This document shows positions 33,484-42,321 of a DNA stretch of 43,991 nucleotides, piece by piece (the first letter of the stretch is position 1; each line of letters begins with the position of its first letter). Below the pieces are notes generated by a model. The model was not told the DNA's origin, did not search any database, and was given only the letters and a program-made list of their open reading frames with translations. Origin of the DNA: Pseudomonadota bacterium (GTDB lineage: Bacteria; Pseudomonadota; Gammaproteobacteria; Steroidobacterales; Steroidobacteraceae); assembly GCA_023391815.1 (NCBI GenBank), contig JAEWAF010000065.1, positions 1-43,991 of the forward strand, written 5' to 3'. The position numbers were made by a program, and so were the translations under genes.

Positions 33484-33621
33484 CAGGCAGATATTCCGTA
33501 AGAAGTGTGAAGAGGAGCACTGCGTCGCGATTGTAGGCGTATCACGCTTCGCCCGCGCGTGTTGCGAGAAAGCCAAACGGGTGTCTTGCCGGCCGACAGT
33601 CTGCTCTGTTAGCCTGCCTAT

Positions 33622-33635
33622 TGTCACCGGTGTCA
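33622..33635. promoter_or_regulatory. Palindromic operator, site 1
   Basis: TGTCACCGGTGTCA has an 8-bp perfect core CACCGGTG (33625-33632) with outer T-A and G-C matches. The CG-centred symmetry is typical of LacI/GalR-type operators. It is 139 bp upstream of the kdgK-like start and about 137 bp upstream of the receptor start. Confidence 0.6.
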
Positions 33636-33651
33636 TAATGCATGAACATTG

Positions 33652-33665
33652 TGCCACCGGTGTCA
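33652..33665. promoter_or_regulatory. Palindromic operator, site 2
   Basis: TGCCACCGGTGTCA has the same core CACCGGTG (33655-33662), exactly 30 bp from site 1 (about three helical turns), so both lie on one face of the DNA. Confidence 0.6.
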
Positions 33666-33772
33666 GACATCGGGATGGCCGTTCGCAGGGTTGCGCATGT
33701 CGGCCATACCCGGGCGCCAGGAGCCGATGGCCGAGTTCAGCGGGTTTTTAGGCGATTTCGTATGGGGGTTAC

Positions 33773-36577
33773 ATGATGTCCAAGGTAGGTCGTCACGGTG
33801 CGATCCGTGTCGCGGTTCGGGCTGTGCTGGCGATGGCGGCACTCTCCGCCAGTGGTGCGGCTTTTTCACAACAGGCGGCACCTCGGCAAGAGGGTGCGCT
33901 GGAAGAGATCATCGTCACTGGCTTTAAAGGAAGCCTGAGTCTTGCGCTGGATCAGAAGCGCGATTCGGTCGGTGCCGTCGATGCGATCATCGCCGAGGAC
34001 ATCGCCGATTTCCCCGATTTGAACCTGGCCGAGTCCATTCAGCGCGTGCCTGGCGTGTCCATCGCTCGCGACGCGGGTGAAGGTCGAAACATCAGCGTGC
34101 GCGGCCTGGGTCCGCAGTTCACGCGTGTACGCATCAACGGCATGGAAGCGATGAGCGCAAACGGCGGCACCGACGCTGCCGGCGGTACCAATCGCGACCG
34201 CTCGTTCGACTTCAATACTTTTGCTTCGGAGTTGTTCAACTCCATCACGATTCGCAAGACCTCGGCCGCCGAAGTTGAAGAGGGTTCGCTCGGCGCGACC
34301 GTCGACCTGCGCTCGGGTCGGCCGTTCGACTATGACGGCTTCACCGTCGTGACCAGCGCGCAGGCCAGCTACAACGACATCAACGAAGATGTCGATCCGC
34401 GCGGCGCTTTCCTGATCAGCGATACGTTCGCGGACGGCAAGTTCGGCGCGTTGTTGTCGGTGGCTTACACCAAACGCAAACTACTCGATGAAGGCTCGAG
34501 CACGGTGCGCTGGCAAGACGCCAGCTCTGGAACGCCCTTCGCCGGCGCGAGCGCTACGGACCCGGTGAATACGGCATTCCGCCCCCGCATTCCCCGCTAC
34601 GACATTTATCAGCACGACCAGGAGCGCCTGGGTCTCACCGGCTCGTTGCAGTGGCAGGCGACCGACAAGACCCTGATCAGCCTGGATGCTCTGTACGCGA
34701 AGTTCGAGGCCGAGCGCAACGAGATCTTCCTGGAAGCGCCGGGCTTCAGCGGCAACAACTCGGGCAGTCAGAACGTCCGTGTGCGCGAGGCCGTGATCGA
34801 CTCCACCAATACGATCGTCTACGGCGTGTTCGACGACGTCGATATTCGTTCCGAAGCGCGTCATGACGAGCTGGAGACCGATTTCACTCACCTGACGCTC
34901 GAAGGCACGCACGAGTTCACCGATCGTGTGCGTTTGAAAGGCCTGGTCGGTTATTCCGAAGCCGAGCACGACAACCCGGTTCAGACCACGCTGCTGTTCG
35001 ATCGCAACGACGTCGACGGTTACAGCTACGATTTCCGTGGCAACAACCGACTGCCGTTGATCACATACGGCGACGCTGTGGTTACCGATCCGACGGCGTG
35101 GCGGTTGTCGCAGATTCGCTTGCGCCCACAGTCCTCGGAGAACACCTTCAAGACGGTCTCGTTCGACGTGGCTTGGGACGTGACGGACGCGGTCACGTTG
35201 AAGGCCGGTCCGCAGTACAAGAAGTTCGAGTTCGATACCACCTCGCTGGTGCGTTCGAACGGCACCACCGCGAATCAGGAAGGTCAGCTTTCGGCGGCGA
35301 TTCGCGCTACTCCGATCGCCGATTACAGCGAGCTGGCGCGGATCAGCGGCAATCTGAATGTTCCGGCGGGCTCGGCTCGCAGCTGGATCATTCCGGATAT
35401 CGATCGGGCAGCCGCGTTGTTCGGGTTGTACGACCGCTCGGCGTTCCCGCTCGGCATCGAGCCGGCGCTGGGCAACAACTACAGCATCGAGGAAGAAGAT
35501 ACCGGCGGCTACGTGCAGGCGGACTTCAAGACGGAAGTCGCCGGTCGGCCGCTGCGCGCCAACGTCGGCGTACGCTATGTCGAAACCAAGCAGACCTCCT
35601 CGGGTTACGCGGCAAACATCGGCTCACCGCTGCTGACGACGGTGGAGCGTACTTATGACGATACTCTGCCTTCGTTGAATGTCGCTTTCGACGTGACCGA
35701 TGAGTTCGTGATCCGCGCCGCCGCCGCCAAGGTGATGGTGCGCCCGAACGGCGGTGGCGGAGCGACTGGCCTGGGTATTCTCGCTCCGGGTGCGTCGGCG
35801 GCCATCAACGGCGCCAACAAGGTGCTCACCGTCGGCAACCCGATGCTCGATCCATATCGCGCCAAGGCCTACGATCTGTCCTTCGAATGGTATTTCGCCC
35901 AGGACTCCCTGCTGTCGTTGGCTCTGTTCAAGAAGGACGTGGACAGCTTCGTGCAGATCGTACGTAGCACCGGCACCTTCTCCAGCAATCCTCTGGGACT
36001 GCCTGACTCCGTGGCGCTCGCGGCCTGCGGTACGGCCATTCCGGATCCCGCGACTTGCGTCTCGGGATGGCAGTTCGCGGTGCCGACCAACACCGACGGC
36101 GGCGACGTCGATGGCTTCGAGATCAGCTATCAGCAGCCGTTCACCTTCCTGCCCGGCTTCTGGAGCAACTTCGGCTTGATCCTGAACTACACGGGCGTGG
36201 AATCGGAGATCGAATATCTCTCCGCGACCGGCGCGGTTACCAAGGACGATCTCACCGGTCTGTCGAAGTCCGCTTACAACGCGACGCTGTATTGGGAAAA
36301 CGAGCGGTTCAGCGCGCGCGTGTCGGCGGCCTATCGCGATGAGTATCTGACGACGGTCCCGGGTCGTAACAACAACGACGTGGAAGGCACGGCCGAGACC
36401 CTGACCATCGATGCGTCCTCGACCTTCACGGTGAATGACAACCTCGATCTGACGCTCGAGGCGCTGAACCTCACCGACGAGTTCCAGGACCAATATGTGG
36501 ATTCGGCGGGCAATCGCCTGTCGTACTACCACCACCAGGGTCGTCAGTTCCTGTTGGGTGCGCGTTACAAGTTCTAA
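33773..36577 (+). CDS. TonB-dependent receptor (carbohydrate-type), first of two
   Basis: A 934-residue outer-membrane transporter: signal peptide (about 1-33, ending AFSQQ), TonB box EEIIVTGF near 43-50, plug domain with DFPDLNLAESIQRVPGVSI and RVRINGMEA, and a beta barrel ending in a terminal Phe (GARYKF). It has no STN domain. The DLNLAESIQRVPGV type of plug and the CUT-like neighbourhood suggest uptake of oligosaccharides rather than siderophores. ATG 33773 is preceded by GGGGG; the next codon is also ATG. Two operators lie 107-151 bp upstream. It shares many blocks with the following receptor (LGLTGSLQW, YDLSFEWYFA). Confidence 0.93.
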   Translation: MMSKVGRHGAIRVAVRAVLAMAALSASGAAFSQQAAPRQEGALEEIIVTGFKGSLSLALDQKRDSVGAVDAIIAEDIADFPDLNLAESIQRVPGVSIARDAGEGRNISVRGLGPQFTRVRINGMEAMSANGGTDAAGGTNRDRSFDFNTFASELFNSITIRKTSAAEVEEGSLGATVDLRSGRPFDYDGFTVVTSAQASYNDINEDVDPRGAFLISDTFADGKFGALLSVAYTKRKLLDEGSSTVRWQDASSGTPFAGASATDPVNTAFRPRIPRYDIYQHDQERLGLTGSLQWQATDKTLISLDALYAKFEAERNEIFLEAPGFSGNNSGSQNVRVREAVIDSTNTIVYGVFDDVDIRSEARHDELETDFTHLTLEGTHEFTDRVRLKGLVGYSEAEHDNPVQTTLLFDRNDVDGYSYDFRGNNRLPLITYGDAVVTDPTAWRLSQIRLRPQSSENTFKTVSFDVAWDVTDAVTLKAGPQYKKFEFDTTSLVRSNGTTANQEGQLSAAIRATPIADYSELARISGNLNVPAGSARSWIIPDIDRAAALFGLYDRSAFPLGIEPALGNNYSIEEEDTGGYVQADFKTEVAGRPLRANVGVRYVETKQTSSGYAANIGSPLLTTVERTYDDTLPSLNVAFDVTDEFVIRAAAAKVMVRPNGGGGATGLGILAPGASAAINGANKVLTVGNPMLDPYRAKAYDLSFEWYFAQDSLLSLALFKKDVDSFVQIVRSTGTFSSNPLGLPDSVALAACGTAIPDPATCVSGWQFAVPTNTDGGDVDGFEISYQQPFTFLPGFWSNFGLILNYTGVESEIEYLSATGAVTKDDLTGLSKSAYNATLYWENERFSARVSAAYRDEYLTTVPGRNNNDVEGTAETLTIDASSTFTVNDNLDLTLEALNLTDEFQDQYVDSAGNRLSYYHHQGRQFLLGARYKF

Positions 36578-36619
36578 CGGACGCGAACGCGTCACACGAG
36601 GGTCATAGTTTGGAAACAA

Positions 36620-36645
36620 GTCCGGCGGCGGAGCCGCCGCCGGAC
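36620..36645 (+). terminator. Strong GC hairpin, terminator-like
   Basis: GTCCGGCGGCG (36620-36630), loop GAGC and CGCCGCCGGAC (36635-36645) give an 11-bp perfect stem 43 bp after the first receptor stop. No T run follows (GAAACAAATG), so it could be an mRNA 3'-end stabiliser or partial attenuator instead. Confidence 0.5.
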
Positions 36646-36918
36646 GAAACAAATGTAGGGGGATAGGCGTGCGAAGGGGATACTGCGCGCGGGATGCCTG
36701 TTGGCGGCTTCAAGCTGCACAACGGCCGACGAAGTCGAAATCATCTACATCCAAGGCGCCACCGATGCTCGGTGCCGACCTTGAACTATCAATTATCACC
36801 GGCGTGGAGCACGGCGCAGACCGTGCCGATGTTCGCCGGGCCCGTGTTTTTGTGAGACCAGTACCGATGAACTGAGACGAGCGCTCGTTGGCCGACGGGC
36901 GCTTGCTTCGGTCGGTAA

Positions 36919-36934
36919 ATGTTACCGATACCAT
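36919..36934. promoter_or_regulatory. LacI-like palindrome before the second receptor
   Basis: ATGTTACCGATACCAT has CG-centred dyad symmetry with 6 of 8 pairs matching, 19 bp before the ATG at 36954. It differs from the CACCGGTG operators, so a different LacI/GalR regulator may act. Confidence 0.45.
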
Positions 36935-36953
36935 TCCAACGAAGGGGGATTTC

Positions 36954-39716
36954 ATGTCGCAGCCGATGTCTTCGCACAAGCTCCGTGGCGCTGTGCACGT
37001 CTTGTTGGCCGGTGCAGTGGTGGCCGGCAGCGCCAGCGCGCAAGAGCAAAACCCATCTCCGGCGAGTGCCGTCGAAGAAGTGATTGTGACGGGCTATCGT
37101 CAGAGCCTGGAGCAATCGCTCGATGCGAAGCGCGCCACGGCGGGTGCCGTCGACGCCATCTTTGCCGAAGACATCGCCGACTTTCCGGACACCAATCTGG
37201 CCGAGTCCGTGCAGCGCGTGCCCGGCGTCGCCATCGATCGGGTCGGCGGCGAAGGCCGGCAGATCAGCATTCGCGGTTTGAGCCCCGAGTTCTCGCGCGT
37301 GCGTATCAATGGCATGGAGGCGTTGACGACGACGAGCGCCACCGACGGTGTGGGCACGAATCGCACGCGCGCGTTCGACTTCAACGTGTTCGCGTCCGAG
37401 CTGTTCAATCAGATCGCCGTGCGCAAGACGTCGAGTGCAGAAGTGGACGAAGGCTCGCTGGGCGCGACCATCGATCTGTTCACCGCGCGTCCGCTGGATT
37501 TCGAAGGCTTCAAGTTCGTGAGCTCCTATCAGCAGGGCTACAACGAGCTGGCGGACAAAACCGATCCGCGTGCCGTGGCACTCGTGAGCATGACCAACGA
37601 CGCCGGTACATTGGGAGCGTTGTTCTCGGTTGCATATTCGAAGCGGCAGACGCGTGAAGAGGGATCTCAGTCCGGCGGCTGGGAGCGTAACGGCAACACC
37701 GCGACCGATCGCTGGAACAGCGTGCCGACGGGATTGAGCGCGGACGAAGTCGCTCGCGTCAACAACTCGGTGCACGCGCGTTTCCCGCGTTACGTGAACT
37801 TCGAGCACGATCAGGATCGTCTCGGTCTCACCGGCTCGTTGCAGTGGAAGCCCGGCGAGCACACCACCCTGAGCTTCGACGTGTTGCACTCCAAGCTCGA
37901 CGCCGAGCGCACCGAGCCGTTCCTGGAAGCCATCTCTTTTGCTCGGGGCAATGCCACCGGCCGTCGCCAGACCGACGTGCGCGCTTATGAAATCGACCAG
38001 AACGGCACCATGGTCTACGGCGTGTTCGACAACGTCGACACCCGCTCGGAGAACCGCCTCGACGAATGGAACACGGTGTTCAATCAGTACTCGCTGAGCC
38101 TGGATCACGAGTTCTCGGATCGGTTCAAGATCAATGCGCTGGTCGGCACGTCCAAGTCGGAGCTGGAGGTCGAGCGCGCGACCACCATCATCCTGGAGAA
38201 CTTCGACTCCGACAATTTCGTTTATGACTTCCGCGGCAACGACAAGCGACCCTATGTGTCCTACGGCTTCGATGTGACCGACCCGGCGAACTGGGTCGTG
38301 TCCGAAGTTCGCGAGCGTCCGAGCGATCAGACCAACGAGTTCGACACCGGCCGCATCGATACCGCGTTCAAGCTCAACGATACGTTCACGCTGAAGGGCG
38401 GCGTGTCGTGGAAGGAATATGGCTTCGACGTGGTGGCCGGCGCGCGTGACACGACGCTGCCGATCAACAATGCCAGCTGTCAGATGGCTCGCGTTCCGGT
38501 GACGGGATCGCAGGGTTATCAGCAAGGGTACGGAGACAACGACCTGCCTGCCGGCATGGCGAGAAGTTTCTTCGTCGCGGACGTGCGCGCATTGGCGGAT
38601 GCAATCGGCCTCTACACGAACGATGCGTGCTTCCCGCTGCGCTCGCTAGCGGCAGACGTGCGCAGCGTGACCGAAGAAGATCTGGGCTATCACGTTCAAG
38701 TCGACTTCGACACGACGGTGTTCGGTCTGCCTTTGCGCGGCGACGTGGGAGTTCGTTACGTCGAGACCGATCTGACCTCGACCGGCCTGCAAACCATCGG
38801 CACGCAAAATGTCTCCGTCACGGTGGATCGCAAGTACGACGACACATTGCCCGCCGTCAACCTGGTGCTCGAGCCGTTCCAGGACTTCCTGGTGCGCGGC
38901 GCGTATTCGAAAGTGATGTCCCGTCCGCCGCTGGCCTCGCTGTCACCCGGCGGCAGCATCGGCGGCTTCTCGACGCCGCCGACCGTGACTTTCGGCAATC
39001 CCGACCTCGAGCCGTTCCGTGCCGACGCGTACGACCTGTCGTTCGAGTGGTACTTCGCCGACGAGGCGCTGGTCGCCCTCGCTCTGTTCCGCAAGGACAT
39101 CGAATCGTTCGTCGTCAACAATGTGGACTTCGCCTTCTGGTCGACGCTCGGCTTGCCCGACAGCCTGCTGGATCAAGTGCCGGCCGATCCGTCGATGGAG
39201 TTCGAAGTGCGTCGTCCGGTGAACGGCAATGGCGGCAAGCTGGAAGGCTTCGAGATCCAGTATCAACAGCCGTTCACTTGGCTGCCCGGGCCGGAGTGGC
39301 TCGGCGACTTCGGCACCATCCTCAACTACACCAACGTGGAGTCGAAGGTGAACTTCGCCGATGCAGGCGCGGCGCCGAGGATGTTGAATCTCGTCGGCCT
39401 GTCGGAACAGGCCGCGAACGTGACTTTGTACTACGACAACGACGTCTTCAGCGCGCGCGTGTCGCTGGCATATCGCGATTCGTTCATGACCAACGCGGCC
39501 TCGCGCGTGCCGAACGACATCGACTTCACCGACGAGTCGACCTACGTGGACTTCTCGACCAGCTACAAGGTCAACGAGCATTTCAAAGTCTCGCTGGAAG
39601 CACTCAACCTCACGGATGAATACCGGACCGATCTGATGGACAGCCGGGCCGAGCGCATCAACAACTATGTGCACACCGGCCGCCAGTACTATCTCGGCGT
39701 TCAGTACAGCTATTGA
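36954..39716 (+). CDS. TonB-dependent receptor (carbohydrate-type), second of two
   Basis: A 920-residue outer-membrane transporter paralogous to its upstream neighbour: signal peptide (about 1-29, SASAQ), TonB box EEVIVTGY near 42-49, plug with DFPDTNLAESVQRVPGVAI, RKTSSAEVDEGSLGATIDL, and a barrel ending in Tyr (GVQYSY). The start at 36954 follows AAGGGGGAT; the open frame extends 66 bp upstream from an unlikely start. The stop is 12 bp before the GH43 gene, indicating one transcript of receptor-glycosidase-esterase genes. The probable ligand is an oligosaccharide released by extracellular depolymerases. Confidence 0.93.
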   Translation: MSQPMSSHKLRGAVHVLLAGAVVAGSASAQEQNPSPASAVEEVIVTGYRQSLEQSLDAKRATAGAVDAIFAEDIADFPDTNLAESVQRVPGVAIDRVGGEGRQISIRGLSPEFSRVRINGMEALTTTSATDGVGTNRTRAFDFNVFASELFNQIAVRKTSSAEVDEGSLGATIDLFTARPLDFEGFKFVSSYQQGYNELADKTDPRAVALVSMTNDAGTLGALFSVAYSKRQTREEGSQSGGWERNGNTATDRWNSVPTGLSADEVARVNNSVHARFPRYVNFEHDQDRLGLTGSLQWKPGEHTTLSFDVLHSKLDAERTEPFLEAISFARGNATGRRQTDVRAYEIDQNGTMVYGVFDNVDTRSENRLDEWNTVFNQYSLSLDHEFSDRFKINALVGTSKSELEVERATTIILENFDSDNFVYDFRGNDKRPYVSYGFDVTDPANWVVSEVRERPSDQTNEFDTGRIDTAFKLNDTFTLKGGVSWKEYGFDVVAGARDTTLPINNASCQMARVPVTGSQGYQQGYGDNDLPAGMARSFFVADVRALADAIGLYTNDACFPLRSLAADVRSVTEEDLGYHVQVDFDTTVFGLPLRGDVGVRYVETDLTSTGLQTIGTQNVSVTVDRKYDDTLPAVNLVLEPFQDFLVRGAYSKVMSRPPLASLSPGGSIGGFSTPPTVTFGNPDLEPFRADAYDLSFEWYFADEALVALALFRKDIESFVVNNVDFAFWSTLGLPDSLLDQVPADPSMEFEVRRPVNGNGGKLEGFEIQYQQPFTWLPGPEWLGDFGTILNYTNVESKVNFADAGAAPRMLNLVGLSEQAANVTLYYDNDVFSARVSLAYRDSFMTNAASRVPNDIDFTDESTYVDFSTSYKVNEHFKVSLEALNLTDEYRTDLMDSRAERINNYVHTGRQYYLGVQYSY

Positions 39717-39728
39717 TCCGGCGGTGAC

Positions 39729-41351
39729 ATGACGGAAATCACTCGACGCGGGCTGCTGGGCTCGGCGATTCTGGGCGCGGCGGCGGGGGCTCTTCCCGTC
39801 GCCGCCCGAAGTGCAACCGCCTGTGAGGACAGCACGCCGACAAGAACATGGCGGCGAGGCATCGAGGGGCAACGCCAGGCCGATCTGGGCGACGGCACGT
39901 TTCTGAATCCCATCGTGCCGGGCGATCACGCCGATCCGACCATTCTCAAGGACGGCGACGACTACTACATGACGTTCTCCTCGTTCGATGCTTATCCGGG
40001 CGTCGTGATCTGGCATTCGCGCGATCTGGTGAACTGGCAGCCGATCGTGGCGGCGCTCACCAAGCCGATCGGCTCGGTGTGGGCCTGCGAGCTCATCAAG
40101 CACAAGGGGCGTTATTACATCTATATTCCGGCGCGCTGGCCGGATCGCAAATCGACCTACGTCATCCATGCGGACAACATTCGCGGGCCGTGGAGCGATC
40201 CGATCGATCTGGATCTGCCCGATCACATCGATCCCGGTCATGCGGTCGGCGAGGACGGCAAGCGCTATTTGTTTCTAAGCGGCGGCGATCGGGTCCGGCT
40301 CACCGATGACGGTTTGAAGACCGACGGCCCCGTGGAGCATGTTTACGATCCATGGCGCTACCCCGAAGATTGGGTCGTCGAAGCATTCGCACCTGAAGGC
40401 CCGAAGGTCATGCGGCACGGGCAGTACTTCTACATGATCACCGCCGTTGGTGGGACGGCAGGGCCGCCGACGGGGCACATGGTGATCGTAGCGCGATCCA
40501 AGTCCATTCACGGCCCGTGGGAGAACGATCCCGCGAATCCCGTCGTTCGCACGTATTCAGCGAAAGAGAAATGGTGGTCGCGCGGGCATGCCACGTTGGT
40601 GGAAGGGCTGGCCGGCGATTGGTGGATGGTGTATCACGGCTACGAGAATGGTTTCTGGACACTCGGCCGTCAGACGTTGCTCGATCCCGTGGAGTGGACC
40701 GACGATGGTTGGTTTCGCGCCAAGGGCGGCGACCTGTCACAGCCCATCGCCAAGCCGGCGAACGGACAGCCATCGCCGAATGGCATGCCGCTGTCGGATG
40801 ATTTCTCGACCCATCGCTTCGGCGTGCTGTGGGGCTTCTACAATCCAGGGCCGGATGAGATGTCTCGTGTGCAGTATCGGACCAGGGCGCTGCGGATCGC
40901 AGGCAAAGGCTCGCAGCCTAACGACTGCTCGCCCTTGTCCTTCATCGCGCCCGACACGTCGTATCGAGTGTCGGTGGACATCGAGCTCGAAGGCAACGCG
41001 CAGGCCGGGCTGCTGTTGTTCTATAACAAGCGCTTGTACTGCGGCCTGGGCTTCGATGCTCGCGAACTGACGATGCATCGCTATGGGCTGGAGCGTCGTC
41101 ACAAGCTGCCGCCGGGAGTGGAGGGGCGCTTACACCTGCAGATCGAGAACGATCGTCACATCGTGACCATCCGCTATAGTCCGGACGGCAAGCAGTGGAA
41201 GAAGTTCGACGTGCAGATGGAAGTCTCGGGCTATCACCACAATGTGGCCTACGATTTTCTCAGCCTCCGGCCGGCGCTGTATGTGGCGGGCCGAGGCGCG
41301 GCGGTGTTTCGTGACATGCGTTACCAGGCGCTGGAGGATTCCGCGAAGTGA
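39729..41351 (+). CDS. Exported GH43-family glycosidase
   Basis: A 540-residue glycoside hydrolase with a Tat signal (TRRGLLGSAILGAAAGALPV, residues 5-24). The five-bladed propeller has the GH43 triad: base Asp69 (HADPT), pKa-tuning Asp168 (HIDPGH) and acid Glu223 (PEGPKV). A C-terminal beta-sandwich (about 350-535) resembles the beta-xylosidase C-terminal domain of GH43. Likely activity is beta-xylosidase or alpha-L-arabinofuranosidase, acting in the periplasm on imported oligosaccharides. It starts 12 bp after the receptor gene and overlaps the following esterase by 4 bp. Confidence 0.9.
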   Translation: MTEITRRGLLGSAILGAAAGALPVAARSATACEDSTPTRTWRRGIEGQRQADLGDGTFLNPIVPGDHADPTILKDGDDYYMTFSSFDAYPGVVIWHSRDLVNWQPIVAALTKPIGSVWACELIKHKGRYYIYIPARWPDRKSTYVIHADNIRGPWSDPIDLDLPDHIDPGHAVGEDGKRYLFLSGGDRVRLTDDGLKTDGPVEHVYDPWRYPEDWVVEAFAPEGPKVMRHGQYFYMITAVGGTAGPPTGHMVIVARSKSIHGPWENDPANPVVRTYSAKEKWWSRGHATLVEGLAGDWWMVYHGYENGFWTLGRQTLLDPVEWTDDGWFRAKGGDLSQPIAKPANGQPSPNGMPLSDDFSTHRFGVLWGFYNPGPDEMSRVQYRTRALRIAGKGSQPNDCSPLSFIAPDTSYRVSVDIELEGNAQAGLLLFYNKRLYCGLGFDARELTMHRYGLERRHKLPPGVEGRLHLQIENDRHIVTIRYSPDGKQWKKFDVQMEVSGYHHNVAYDFLSLRPALYVAGRGAAVFRDMRYQALEDSAK

Positions 41352-42292
41352 TGATGTTCAACGACAAGGTGCGCCGTGGCGCATTTGGTTTGCTCGGGTG
41401 GGTTGCAATGATGACTGCGGTCGAGGCGGCCGAGCCGCCCGCGCAACCTTTGTACTCAGGCGATATCCCCGGTGCCATCGCGGCGCCGGATGAGGAATCG
41501 GTGCGCGACCCCAAAGATCCGTGGCCGTTCCTTCAGAACATCTCTCGCCCGACGATCACCGCCTATCGTCCGACGAAGCAGGATCCGAAGCGCGCGGCAG
41601 TCATCATTCTGCCGGGCGGCGGCTATCGTGGCACCGCGATTCTCAAGGAAGGTTACGACGTGGCGCGCGCCTTCAATGACATGGGCGTCACGGCGTTCGT
41701 AGTGAAATATCGAACGCCCAGCGACAAGCATATGGAGGACAAGCGCGTCGGTCCGCTGCAGGACGCTCAGCAGGCGGTCGCCACGGTGCGGCAGGATGCG
41801 GCGAAGTGGAACATCGATCCGAATCGGATCGGTGTCATCGGGTTCTCCGCCGGCGGACACCTGGCCGCCACCACCGGAACCATGTTCAAGACGCCCGTGC
41901 TGTCGACGTGGCGCAGCGCCGACGTGCGTCCGGATTTCTTGATGTTGATCTATCCGGTCATCACGTTCACTGAGCCGACGCTGCACAAGGGCTCGCGCGA
42001 TCAGCTTTTGGGAACGACGCCCTCGGCCGGTGACGTGGAACGTTTTTCGGCGGAGCTGGCGGTCACTGCCGAGACGCCGCCGACATTCCTCATTCACGCG
42101 GCGGACGATCAAACGGTGCCCGTCGCGAACAGCATTCTTTTCTTCGAAGCCTTGCAGGCGCGGAAGATTCCCGCGCAGCTCATGATCTATCCAGCGGGTG
42201 GCCATGGCTACGGCCTGAACAATGCTACGACCGGCGATCGCTGGATCGAACGTTGCCGGCAGTGGTTGCAGAGTCAGGGCTGGATCTCGTGA
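41348..42292 (+). CDS. Exported alpha/beta-hydrolase, acetyl xylan esterase-like
   Basis: A 314-residue esterase with a signal peptide (about 10-28, ending VEAAE). The nucleophile is Ser167 (GFSAGG), the oxyanion stretch LPGGGYRG near 89-96, the acid Asp in HAADDQ and the catalytic His in GGHGYG, forming the alpha/beta-hydrolase triad. Related exported enzymes remove acetyl groups from xylan oligosaccharides. The start GTG (41348) overlaps the GH43 stop; two in-frame ATGs follow immediately (41351 and 41354). Confidence 0.85.
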   Translation: MMMFNDKVRRGAFGLLGWVAMMTAVEAAEPPAQPLYSGDIPGAIAAPDEESVRDPKDPWPFLQNISRPTITAYRPTKQDPKRAAVIILPGGGYRGTAILKEGYDVARAFNDMGVTAFVVKYRTPSDKHMEDKRVGPLQDAQQAVATVRQDAAKWNIDPNRIGVIGFSAGGHLAATTGTMFKTPVLSTWRSADVRPDFLMLIYPVITFTEPTLHKGSRDQLLGTTPSAGDVERFSAELAVTAETPPTFLIHAADDQTVPVANSILFFEALQARKIPAQLMIYPAGGHGYGLNNATTGDRWIERCRQWLQSQGWIS

Positions 42293-42321
42293 CGGTGGCG
42301 CGCTCGACTGATGAGATCCAG

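Larger units (their letters stand above)
36578..36953. other. Intergenic region between the two receptors (376 bp)
   Basis: It contains a perfect 11-bp hairpin (36620-36645), a start-less reading frame resembling a lipoprotein signal (about 36668-36784), and a LacI-like palindrome (36919-36934) followed by the ribosome-binding site of the second receptor. No intact gene is credible. Confidence 0.6.

Noticed and set aside
33601..33660. A classical -35/-10 promoter for the first receptor overlapping operator 1
   Set aside because: TTGTCA (33621-33626) has only a poor -10 (GAACAT) at 17 bp, so I do not call a promoter.
36789..38525. 578-codon antisense open frame over the second receptor gene
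   Set aside because: The frame is an antisense shadow in GC-rich DNA. The plus-strand receptor has family motifs across the same region, a ribosome-binding site and operon context; the shadow has none.
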